From contig NC_091583.1 of the NCBI RefSeq assembly GCF_042767895.1, forward strand, positions 27,501 to 37,500: DNA of 10,000 nucleotides, read 5' to 3'. Below the pieces are notes generated by a model. It searched no databases, was not told where the DNA came from, and was given only the letters and a program-made list of their open reading frames with translations. The DNA is from Penaeus vannamei (taxonomy: Eukaryota; Arthropoda; Malacostraca; Decapoda; Penaeidae). Below, in pieces: positions 1-6,781 of this stretch; position 1 is the first letter of the stretch, and each line of letters begins with the position of its first letter. Made by a program: the position numbers and the translations under genes.

Positions 1-45
1 ACGAGAATTGTTTTAATTTGAAACTTAAATTTCTTATTCTCTCAG

Positions 46-150
46 GTACGTTGTTACCCAAAACCGCAGCGTGAACCAAGTCGGCTGACGGAGATTCCTG
101 AGGCCGCTCAAAGGGCACTTTCGGTAGATTATCGCAAATCATATAACTAA
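46..150 (+). CDS. Possible terminal coding exon (or recursive splice site)
   Basis: A pyrimidine-rich stretch ending TTCTTATTCTCTCAG (positions 31-45) is a good 3' splice acceptor. Reading from 46 in frame gives 34 codons (start VRCYPKPQREPSRLTE, end DYRKSYN) and then TAA at 148-150. The peptide has mixed, non-repetitive composition, unlike most open frames here. I recognise no domain. No AATAAA follows before the repeats start at 202, which weakens a last-exon reading. The same junction also scores as a strong donor (CAG|GTACGT), so the site may be a recursive splice point with nothing coding after it. A 34-codon open stretch can arise by chance, so this is a weak call. Confidence 0.2.
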   Translation, partial: VRCYPKPQREPSRLTEIPEAAQRALSVDYRKSYN

Positions 151-201
151 ACATGCATAAGTAAACGACAACTTACTTTTATCTCAACGAAAGAATGAGG
201 G

Positions 202-217
202 AGATAGATAGATAGAT

Positions 218-288
<71 letters not shown>

Positions 289-309
289 GAGACAGAGAGA
301 GAGAGAAAC

Positions 310-352
<43 letters not shown>

Positions 353-369
353 CAGAGAGAGAGAGAGAA
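202..369. repeat. (GATA)n then (AG)n microsatellite
   Basis: About five GATA units (203-220) run into a perfect AG run at 222-280, then AG with scattered CAGAGA and AAACAG interruptions to 369. Further purine-rich degenerate sequence with GACAGACA units reaches 420. Open frames across it, on the minus strand, read as Leu/Ser repeats and are artefacts of a stop-free dinucleotide. Confidence 0.97.
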
Positions 370-469
370 CGCAATAGAAAGAGCAAGGGAGGGAGAAGGA
401 CAGACAGACAAACAGACAGGAGGCAGATCCCGAGCACCCCTCCCAGCGAGCGAACGCCGGGCCGAGATC

Positions 470-537
470 GCTGCCTCGATCCCGACGAGGAGCCTGATTC
501 GACGCTGCCTCGATCCCGACGATGAGCCTGATTCGAC
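470..537. repeat. 34-bp tandem duplication
   Basis: Two adjacent 34-bp units (470-503 and 504-537) differ at one base (GAGG versus GATG in the middle), and the first six bases of a third unit follow at 538. The sequence is non-repetitive inside the unit and GC-balanced, so this is a real short tandem duplication and not a microsatellite. Because 34 is not a multiple of 3, each copy shifts frame, which argues against a coding role. Confidence 0.9.
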
Positions 538-692
538 GCTGCCCGTGACGATGGCGTGTGGGAGGCATGTTCTCCGCAGTACGTGTGTCAGCGGCTCGGG
601 AATTGGTTTACTTCATGTGGGAATATTTTATGTATCGGATGTCAGGGCACACGCACTCATACACCTATACGTTCATACACATTCATGATCTC

Positions 693-996
693 TCTCACTC
701 ACTCTCTCTCTCTCTCTCTCTCTCTCTTCTATATATATGTGCTCTTCTTCTCTCTCTTTTCTCTTCTCTCTTCTCTCTCTCTTCTTCTTCTTCTTCTCTC
801 TCTCTCTCTCTCTTCACACACACACACACACTATCTCTCTCTTTCACTCACTCTCTCTCACACACACACGCACTCATACAAACACATATGCACACGCACA
901 TACACACTCTCTCTCTCGCACACACACACCATCATTCTCGCTCTCCCTCACACACATATAAACAAACAAACAAATACAACTACGCTCTCTCTGTCA

Positions 997-1085
<89 letters not shown>

Positions 1086-1128
1086 CACTCACTCACTCTC
1101 TCTCTCTCTCATACACTCATACACGTAC
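693..1128. repeat. CT-rich compound microsatellite with (CT)36
   Basis: Pyrimidine-rich block alternating CT runs with short CA runs and CTT triplets (780-797). The longest perfect run is (CT)36 at 999-1070. A short AAAC repeat lies at 959-974. Frames of over 300 codons that cross it read as Ser/Leu/His/Thr repeats and are not genes. Confidence 0.97.
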
Positions 1129-1306
1129 ATGTGCACACACATATACACACTCATTATATATGCAGACACACACAGACACACACACACACACACAAACAAA
1201 CATACACACACTCCTTATCTCTCTCTCTCTTACACACACACAACACACATTCATGCAATCATAGGTGCACACACAACACACACACTCCCTCTTTCTCTCT
1301 CTTACC

Positions 1307-1343
<37 letters not shown>

Positions 1344-1405
1344 ACACACACCCACACACACACATGCACACACACACACGCACACACATGCACACACACA
1401 CACAC
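1129..1405. repeat. (CA)n-rich microsatellite
   Basis: Mostly CA dinucleotides with occasional TA, CATG and CT interruptions; the densest run is about 1312-1405. Alternating purine-pyrimidine CA/TG is a classic Z-DNA-prone sequence. It continues directly into the TA tract. Confidence 0.96.
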
Positions 1406-1412
1406 ATATATG

Positions 1413-1504
<92 letters not shown>

Positions 1505-1512
1505 TATATACA
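1406..1512. repeat. (TA)n microsatellite with (TA)32
   Basis: TA repeat interrupted by single G or C bases at 1412, 1434 and 1499. The longest perfect run is (TA)32 at 1435-1498. It is self-complementary, so it can extrude as a cruciform, and it is a likely site of length polymorphism and assembly error. Confidence 0.97.
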
Positions 1513-1704
1513 TAAATACACACGCATGAAAGAGAGAGCGAAAGAGAGAGAGGGACAGACAGAGAGCGAGTTAAGCAGATAGGTAAAGATGCATGAAGCG
1601 ATGCCTCGAGGGCAATGCATCCCGCAGCAGCGCCGGCCTGGGATGGCCCTCCCAGCCTCCGCCTCAGTCACATCTGCGATTGTATGGTCCTCCTGACTGC
1701 ACGG

Positions 1705-1767
1705 TGACGTCAGAGGCCATGACGTCACACCGGGGCAAGGCGCGATGGGCCCGACGGAGTGACGTCA
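1705..1767. promoter_or_regulatory. Cluster of three perfect CRE palindromes
   Basis: The full palindromic cAMP response element TGACGTCA occurs at 1705-1712, 1720-1727 and 1760-1767, with start-to-start spacings of 15 and 40 bp. An 8-bp word is expected about once per 65 kb, so three in 63 bp is far from chance. The family that binds this site is CREB/ATF/CREM bZIP dimers. The cluster lies about 550 bp upstream of the proposed start of transcription at 2323, so it may be a distal promoter or enhancer element of that gene; it could also serve a divergent gene to the left, for which I see no exon. Confidence 0.7.
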
Positions 1768-1855
1768 GACGGCGTCGACTCCTCCCTAGGAGATGAATAT
1801 ATTCCTTTTCTCACATTGCCCAGCTGTAGCGTGTTATGGGACAATGGTATCTATT

Positions 1856-1862
1856 AACCGGT
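1856..1862. promoter_or_regulatory. Possible Grainyhead/CP2-type site
   Basis: AACCGGT resembles the Grainyhead core AACCGGTT. It lies between the CRE cluster and the CCAAT box. A single 7-bp match could be chance. Confidence 0.2.
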
Positions 1863-1920
1863 AACATAAGAAGGTAATTCAAGAGCGTCGCTGGCCTTCT
1901 TAACCCTCGCCCTCGCGCCC

Positions 1921-1931
1921 CGGCCAATCAG
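1921..1931 (+). promoter_or_regulatory. CCAAT box
   Basis: GGCCAATCAG (1922-1931) matches the NF-Y consensus RRCCAATSRR at every position. It lies about 400 bp upstream of the proposed start site, farther than the usual 60-100 bp, so either the true start is nearer or there are several starts. Confidence 0.45.
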
Positions 1932-1989
1932 AACTGCGGTTGTGACAGTACACTCTTGTATTTCAAAAAAGGCTCCTTTTTTACGACGC

Positions 1990-2054
1990 GGGCGGGTTGC
2001 ACTCCAGAAAGGGGCGCTGATGAGTGTCCCGCCCGCCCGCCCGCCCGCCCGCCC
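1990..2054. promoter_or_regulatory. GC boxes and (CCCG)n repeat, G-quadruplex-prone
   Basis: A GGGCGGG box at 1990-1996 is followed by almost seven CCCG units at 2028-2054. Each unit contains an Sp1/KLF-type CCCGCCC core, and the minus strand carries seven G3 runs with single-base loops, a very strong G-quadruplex pattern (an i-motif on the + strand). The position fits a GC-rich, TATA-less promoter. Confidence 0.6.
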
Positions 2055-2320
2055 AGTCGTACCAAACAATGCCAAAGAAGAGAGTGCGAGGAAGAAGGAG
2101 AAAACCCGAACGCCGTCCTCTCCGCTCTTTCCCTCGATCGCGGGCGACACGCGACCGCCAGGCGAGGGGCGCGATTCGCGTTCACACGCCGTCGGAGCAG
2201 CACCTGCAGCACAAGCCGCGGCCTCGTCGCAGGACGCACACTCGCGCACTTTCGTCCAGCGTTGTCCTGCATCCTCGGTAGCCTGCTGGTGTTGCCACCT
2301 CCCTTTCGCTGCCGCTGTCC

Positions 2321-2355
2321 TCAGTTGCTCAGTGGACGCTTGCGCCCAGTGTCGC
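2321..2355 (+). promoter_or_regulatory. Candidate core promoter: Inr plus DPE
   Basis: TCAGTT at 2321-2326 is a perfect arthropod initiator (TCAKTY), placing +1 at A2323. Exactly at +28 to +33 (2350-2355) is TGTCGC, which fits the DPE functional set DSWYVY at all six positions. The spacing is the strict one required by Inr-DPE promoters. There is no TATA box about 30 bp upstream, as expected for this promoter class. The 5' UTR would be 78 nt, ending at ATG 2401. A second, weaker TCAGTG lies at 2329. The DPE set is degenerate, so experimental start-site data would decide. Confidence 0.4.
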
Positions 2356-2400
2356 CCGCCGGCTGTTTCCCGCCCTGCAGCTGCGTCTCGTGCTGCCGTG

Positions 2401-2443
2401 ATGGAGCCTCCGCTGCTGCCGCTGCTGTTCATCCTCGTGGCAG
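2401..2443 (+). CDS. First coding exon: signal peptide of a secreted or membrane protein
   Basis: ATG at 2401 sits in a good context (G at -3, G at +4). It opens MEPPLLPLLFILVA, which has the short N-region and Leu/Ile/Val-rich core of a signal peptide. The exon ends at CAG|GTAGGC (2443/2444), a donor matching 7 of 9 consensus bases, after codon position 1. Phase-1 introns just after a signal peptide are common in genes for extracellular proteins. The CpG-rich upstream region holds CRE, CCAAT, GC-box and Inr/DPE signals. An in-frame ATG at 2020 exists but lies upstream of the proposed +1. Alternative: without splicing, the frame continues to TAG at 2635-2637, giving a 78-residue peptide with an A-Q-A signal-peptidase site at residues 18-20 and RK and KR pairs downstream, like a small secreted peptide. 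I do not recognise the family. Confidence 0.45.
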
Positions 2444-2870
2444 GTAGGCTTGCTCAGGCAAAAGCTGGTTCAGTTGGTGTGCGAAAGGGCCTCGGCGCCG
2501 CTGGCCTCGCGGCGAGGGCGGACGTGGGAGCGCAGGACTGGGGACTTTTTGTCGCTCCGTCTGTGAGGGGAGCGACGGCGAGGGGAGACGGCGCTCAAAA
2601 TAAGTTCTCTAAGCGGCCCGAGGCGCGAATTTGCTAGTTTCTTTAACGTGGACGGTTTAGCGACATCCCAGCCATTCAGCGGCTGAACAGTGCAACTTCT
2701 GCAAAGGCGTAAAAGCAAAAGAAAACAAAAAAAGGAACTCATGTACGAAATGTCAACGATGCGTCCGACGTAGCTTGACCTACCAACCGCTGTAAAAATA
2801 GCACATAACAAAGGGATGTTTTTATGAAGTGATTAAGATGGAAATATATACATGGAGAGATAAAGAAATG
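2444..2870 (+). other. Putative start of intron 1; no other gene seen
   Basis: The donor at 2444 is followed by a G-rich, CpG-rich start (to about 2640), which then drops to ordinary AT-leaning unique DNA with an A-rich patch at 2711-2737. Apart from the unspliced extension described for the 2401 exon, I see no coding pattern here. Confidence 0.35.
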
Positions 2871-3080
2871 AAGATACAGACGGAGATAGATGAAGAAATA
2901 AAGATACAGGCGGAGATAGATAAAGAAATAAAGATACAGACGGAGATAGATAAAGAAATAAAGATACAGACGGAGATAGATAAAGAAATAAAGATACAGA
3001 CGGAGATAGATAAAGAAATAAAGATACAGACGGAGATAGATAAAGAAATAAAGATACAGGCGGAGATAAATAAAGAGATG
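2871..3080. repeat. 30-bp minisatellite, seven units
   Basis: Seven head-to-tail units of exactly 30 bp at 2871, 2901, 2931, 2961, 2991, 3021 and 3051. Units 3 to 6 are identical; units 1, 2 and 7 carry one to several substitutions, and decayed copies flank both sides. This is the usual pattern of unequal exchange that homogenises the centre. The unit length keeps all frames open: on the + strand one frame (ATG 2838 to TAA 3327-3329, 163 codons) repeats the decapeptide KIQTEIDKEI. The differences that fall within the units change the amino acid (Thr/Ala, Lys/Glu, Asp/Asn), and the unique tail has no family resemblance, so I treat it as non-coding. Confidence 0.93.
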
Positions 3081-3178
3081 GACAGACTGAAAGAGCGAGA
3101 TAGCGAAACAGGCAGAGAAGAGCATTTGCAGATCGGGAGAGACAGACAACCCGACATGCAGACAAACAGACCGACCTC

Positions 3179-3184
3179 AATAAA
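3179..3184 (+). terminator. AATAAA hexamer
   Basis: A canonical poly(A) signal word about 100 bp after the minisatellite, followed by GC-rich unique DNA. No credible upstream exon ends here, so it is probably a chance match. It would matter only if the minisatellite frame were transcribed. Confidence 0.12.
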
Positions 3185-3408
3185 GCGAGACCCAGGCCCA
3201 GCGCCCAGGCCAGCCGAGCCCCCAAGTGCGCGCAACAGACAATCTTCACATCATAATGAGCGACAGCAGTACGGTGGCAGGCTGGGGCGAGGCACGGCAC
3301 CGCCACACGTGCCTCTCTCCCTCCATTAAACTCCGCGCCCCCTGATATTTTTACACGGCTGTACTCTGGAGATGTCTCTTTTTTTGCTTTTTTTGCGTGC
3401 CGGGTTTC

Positions 3409-3432
3409 TTTTTTTTTTTTTTTTTTTTTTTT
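3409..3432 (+). repeat. Homopolymer T24
   Basis: Twenty-four consecutive T, followed by AATTC and a T-rich stretch to 3453. It could be the A-tail of an old retroposed copy on the minus strand, but I see no SINE- or LINE-like body or target-site duplication around it. The run length is unreliable in most sequencing. Confidence 0.9.
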
Positions 3433-3583
3433 AATTCTCTTTTTTTTTCTTTTGAGGCGGGGGAGGGGGAGGGGGAGGGGGGCGAAGTGGAGCGTTGTTG
3501 CCAAGTCGGTGTGTCGCGAAGTACTGACGTCTCGTTGTACTGTTTAATCTCGTAAGCTAAGAATACATTCCTACACGTACGAG

Positions 3584-3888
3584 GGAAGGAAGGGACTGGG
3601 AGGAAAGAGGGGCAAGAGAGAGGGAGAGAAGAGAGGAAACTGGAGGGAGGGAAGAAAGGGGGGGAAATAGAGAGAGAGAGAGGAAAAGGAGAATCCGGAG
3701 ATGGGGAAGAAAGGGAGAGAGAGGAAGGAAAATGAAAACGGGCCAGAGCGAACGGAGAGAGAGAGAGAGGGGGGAGGAAGTGAGAGAGAGAGAGAGAGAG
3801 AGAGAGGGGAGCGAGAAAGCGAGAAAGAGAAAAAGAGTAAGAAGAAGAGAACAAGAGAGAAAGAAGGAAGGAGGCGGAAAAGAACAAA
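3584..3888. repeat. Purine-rich (GGGA/GA)n low-complexity block
   Basis: GA, GGGA and GAAA units with rare pyrimidines, including a perfect AG stretch about 3782-3807. The + strand has almost no T, so stop codons are nearly impossible and open frames here (Glu/Arg/Gly/Lys on +, Ser/Leu/Pro on -) carry no information. Confidence 0.93.
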
Positions 3889-4001
3889 GTGTTCGCACCT
3901 TCATCCGTCCTCCGCACTTTGGTTCGAATCGGTAAATATTTTTCGTTCTCGTGAATCATCGGTTTGGGCGCCCGGGAAGGAGGCGGCGAGATCAAGCAGG
4001 C

Positions 4002-4309
4002 AGGGGAGGGGAGGGGAGAAGGGAGGGGGAGGGGGAGAAGGGAGGGGGAGGGGAGGGGAGGAGGAGGAAAGGGTAGGAGGAGGAGAGGGGGAGGAGGGAG
4101 AGGAGGAGGGAGGAGGAGGAGGGGGGGGGGGGAGAAGGAGGAGGGAGGAGGGGAGGAGGAGGGGGGAGGGAGGGAGGGGAAAGAAGGAGGAAGAAGAAGA
4201 AGAAGAGGGGGAGGGTGAAGAAGAAGAAGAACAGGGCGAGGGTGAAGAAGAAAAAGAAGAAGAGGGGGAGGGTGAAGAAGAAGAAGAGAAGGAGAGGGAG
4301 GGGTGGGGA
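4002..4309. repeat. Near-pure homopurine block with G-rich units
   Basis: Unbroken purines at 4002-4073 (72 nt) and 4075-4215 (141 nt), the two runs parted by one T. GGGGA units to about 4180 give way to GAA triplets. From 4211 a GAGGGTGAAG motif recurs at 4211, 4238 and 4268 (27 and 30 bp apart), so the end is a short frame-preserving minisatellite. Many G3+ runs with one-base loops make G-quadruplex and triplex formation likely. Confidence 0.93.
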
Positions 4310-4349
4310 TGACGAGCGGGGGGAGGGGGAAGAGAAAGCGACAAGAATG

Positions 4350-4735
4350 TCAATAACAACAATAATCTATCTGATAGATATCAACTTGTTTCGCTCGTTC
4401 GTTGGCACGCTACGCTTCCAATTTACGTCTTAAACATCATCTGACTGCGGACTTAAAGTTATATCCTCATTTTAAGGGAAAAAGAGGTAATACATGCCTG
4501 GAATTATGTTCCATGTGAATGCAGACTTGAAGTCATTTCATTTTGGTATAAAATGGGAGGATAATTCGCAAGATGAATATTACAGAATGACAGACACACG
4601 CAATAACGCGCACTTGCGCATGTACACTTTCACGACTCCGGAATGCTTTATTCTAACCCTTTTATTATTTCGATTAGTATTGTTGTTGCCGCTGTTTTTA
4701 TCATTATTGTTGTTGTTGTCATTGTTGCAGTGCAG
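4350..4735. other. Unique island between purine blocks; TATA-like word, no supported gene
   Basis: AT-leaning single-copy-looking DNA. TATAAAA occurs at 4547-4553. An ATG at 4494 opens a 195-codon frame to about 5081. Its first 50 codons are non-repetitive (MPGIMFHVNADLKSF and on), then come a Leu-rich stretch made by TTATT/GTT repeats and a Gly/Arg/Glu tail made by the next purine block. The tail cannot contain stops, so the length is misleading. A GTTGCAG at about 4724-4730 after a T-rich tract resembles a splice acceptor, but the sequence beyond it is low-complexity. I would not call a gene. Confidence 0.5.
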
Positions 4736-5095
4736 AGCTGGGGAGGAGGCTCTAAGAAAAGGGGAGATGGGAAGGGGAAACAGAGGGGAAAGGGGAGGAC
4801 AAGAGAGGAAAAGGGGATGGGTCAGGGGAAGGGAGGGCGAAGGGAAAAGGGGATGGGTCAGGGGAAGGGAAAAAAGGGGGGCGAAGGGGGAGAAGGGGAT
4901 GGGAAGAGAGGGGAGGGAAAGGGAGCGAAGGAGGGGTGGGGGGGGTTTAAAAGGGAGGAAGGAGGAGGAAAGGGGGAGAGAGGTGGGGGGCTCAAAGGGG
5001 TGGGGTTGGGCGGATCTGGGGAGGAGGGGAGGGAGAGGGAAAAGAGAGAAAAAGGGGAGGGAAGGGATGAAAGAAGGGTGAAAAGGGAGCGAGGA
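4736..5095. repeat. Purine-rich block with 36-bp tandem units
   Basis: GGGGA/GGGAA-rich sequence with few pyrimidines. A 36-bp unit beginning AAAAGGGGATGGGTCAGGGG starts at 4809 and again at 4845; a diverged third copy, AGAAGGGGATGGGAAG, starts near 4893. The scarcity of T leaves the + strand frames open by default. Confidence 0.88.
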
Positions 5096-5130
5096 TTACT
5101 TTTTTCAGCAGAATTCCCAAGGATCCCACC

Positions 5131-5310
5131 AGTAATAATAACGATAAAATGATAATGACAATAACAGTGACAATAAAACTGACAGTACCAATAAAATAAT
5201 AATAATGATAACAATGTGATTCTAATAATAAGGATAATAGAAAATAATGATGATGATAATAATAGAAAAATCATAATAATAATTTAAAAAAAAATAATAA
5301 AAAATATCAC
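5131..5310. repeat. Degenerate AAT/GAT triplet-rich AT-rich block
   Basis: AATAATAACGATAATGACAAT-like degenerate triplets. The composition is the reverse complement of the TTG/ATC block at 9400-9740, so both may be old, decayed examples of the same repeat style in opposite orientation. No gene is visible in it or in the A-rich 5311-5560 stretch that follows. Confidence 0.75.
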
Positions 5311-5560
5311 TAATGGTAATCGTGCTGACGTAGCAGAAGAAAAAGGAAAAATGAAGCTAGTGAGAGAGACGGACGAAAGGAGAAAGAAAAATATACGTAA
5401 AGATAAACTTTCTGAAAAAAGATACACGACAGCTCTCGTAAACTGACAGTAAAGCGAAAGGAAAGAGGAGGGGGAATCAAGGAATAAAGAGAAGGAGAAG
5501 GATTAGAAAAAGGAAAAAAAATAGAGTCAGGGGGAAGGGAGGGAGGGGGGACGTCGCCTC

Positions 5561-5662
5561 AAAAGGAGGAGGAGGAGTATGATGATGATGAAGATAAAGA
5601 GGAGGGGGAGGAGGAGATGGAGAGGGATAGACGAGGAGGAGGAGGAGGAGGAGAAGAAGAAG

Positions 5663-5694
<32 letters not shown>

Positions 5695-5885
5695 GAAGAA
5701 GAAGAAGAAGAAGAAGAAGAAGAAGGAGAAGGAGGAGAAGTAGAAGAAGTAGAAGGAGAAGGAGAATGAGAAGAAGAAGAAGTAAAAGAAGAAAAAGAAG
5801 AAGAAGAAGGAGGAGGAGGAGAATGAGAAGAAAAAGGAGAATAATAATAATGATAATAATAACAAGGAGGAGCAGGAGCAGGAGA
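5561..5885. repeat. (GGA)n/(GAA)n trinucleotide microsatellite
   Basis: GGA units (5561-5655) turn into GAA units, with a 60-nt unbroken purine run at 5633-5692, then GAA/GGA mixtures broken by single T bases, ending in AAT and AGC-like triplets. GAA tracts are the class that forms intramolecular triplexes. Minus-strand frames read as poly-Leu, poly-Phe or poly-Ser depending on register and are artefacts. Confidence 0.96.
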
Positions 5886-5889
5886 AGAG

Positions 5890-6160
5890 GCTGATGCTGA
5901 GAAGTTGCAAGCGGCGGCGCAGGGCCTCTCTTGGCGCTGGGTCTCCTGGCTGCCGGGGCCGAGTCCGTGACCTTGGCGGCCGCGTTCCAATGGCCTGGCC
6001 TCACACACTCCCACTCGCCGAGCACATACGCTTACGCACTCAAGCTGAGGTGGCGAGAAAGCTACTCGTTCCATTTATCTAACCTTTTTCTCCTCCTCCT
6101 CTCTCTCTCTCTTTGTTTTTTTTTTCTGATCTATTGCCGTCTTAGAATCTAAATACACCC
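5890..6160. other. Unique island, moderately GC-rich; no supported gene
   Basis: Non-repetitive sequence with a short (TC)n/T-rich patch at 6085-6127. Open frames under 75 codons on the + strand show no signal, domain or splice context that I can defend. Confidence 0.5.
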
Positions 6161-6161
6161 G

Positions 6162-6660
6162 TTGGTCGTGAGCGTTTCTCTGGCGTTCGTTCGGTCCCGC
6201 CAGGCGTGGGACAGCGGGGGCGAGCGGCGCAGGGGAACCGCCCACGAAACTCGAGTCCGACCCCAGCAAGCGGGACGCGGAGCCTCCGACGTCGAGGGAG
6301 GGCACCCGAGGCACGCGATGCAGCGAAAGAGGCGCATGAAAGGGCGCGGGAACGAATGAATGGCAGGTAGAGAGAGGAGACGAAATGAGACGAAAGAGAG
6401 AACCAGGGAGCGATGCGTGATACGAAGCAGCTGGGAGTCCAAGTCACGGAGATGATTCTAGCAGCCTTTCTCGCTCTCGCTCGCCCGGTGACGAGGCGGC
6501 GTCGCGCGGCTGCAGCGCCTCTTGCTCGCATCGGCAGGACGGGCCTCGGGCGCCGCCGGCCGATTCGCGGTCGGCGACGACGCTGACGGAGGTAAGAGCG
6601 CGGGCGACGAGGGCGCGAAGGACGGCCGCGTCGGGTGACGAGGACCGCAGCCACATGCGT
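6162..6660. other. CpG-rich island with splice donor and short ORF
   Basis: Dense CpG between repeats, densest at 6470-6660. A strong donor GAG|GTAAGAG lies at 6591/6592. One frame is open from 6421 to the donor (57 codons, Ser/Arg/Ala-rich, ending SATTLTE), but it has no ATG. Another frame has ATG 6452 with a hydrophobic start MILAAFLALA, then Arg-rich sequence, and stops at TGA 6584-6586 (44 codons). The region may be a promoter or 5' exon of an unrecognised gene. Minus-strand frames are Arg/Ala/Pro-rich as expected from GC-rich DNA. Confidence 0.35.
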
Positions 6661-6781
6661 GACGGCGAGCTGAAGAATGCGGATGAAAAAAGCAAGAAAA
6701 AAAGAGAGAAAAAATGTGGTAAGATAATTTCTCCATAAAGTGTAGCAATCCCCCTCCCTTCCCCCTCCCCCCCCTCCTCAG

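Noticed and set aside
556..1529. Open frames of about 320 codons rich in Ser, Leu, His, Thr
   Set aside because: They are made of CT, CA and TA dinucleotide repeats, which cannot produce stops in these registers.
2017..2024. CTGATGAG resembling a hammerhead ribozyme core
   Set aside because: No GAAAC follows a plausible stem II; the next 30 bases are the CCCG repeat.
2069..2090. PKKRVRGRRRK peptide resembling a nuclear localisation signal
   Set aside because: It lies in a short frame across the promoter island with no supporting coding evidence.
1942..2637. 231-codon + strand frame across the promoter island
   Set aside because: It begins with GTG, runs through the (CCCG)n repeat and proposed promoter, and has no recognisable content; only the part from 2401 is kept.
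2871..3080. CRISPR-like regular repeats
   Set aside because: Units are contiguous with no unique spacers; it is a tandem minisatellite in eukaryotic DNA.
3910..3930. GGTTCGAATC resembling a tRNA B box
   Set aside because: The five bases on each side do not pair as a T-stem and no A box or acceptor stem lies upstream.
3701..4312. 203-codon Glu/Gly/Arg frame on the + strand
   Set aside because: All stop codons contain T and this strand has almost none, so openness is automatic.
5477..6074. Long minus-strand poly-Leu, poly-Phe and poly-Ser frames
   Set aside because: The three registers of one GAA/GGA triplet repeat explain all three proteins.
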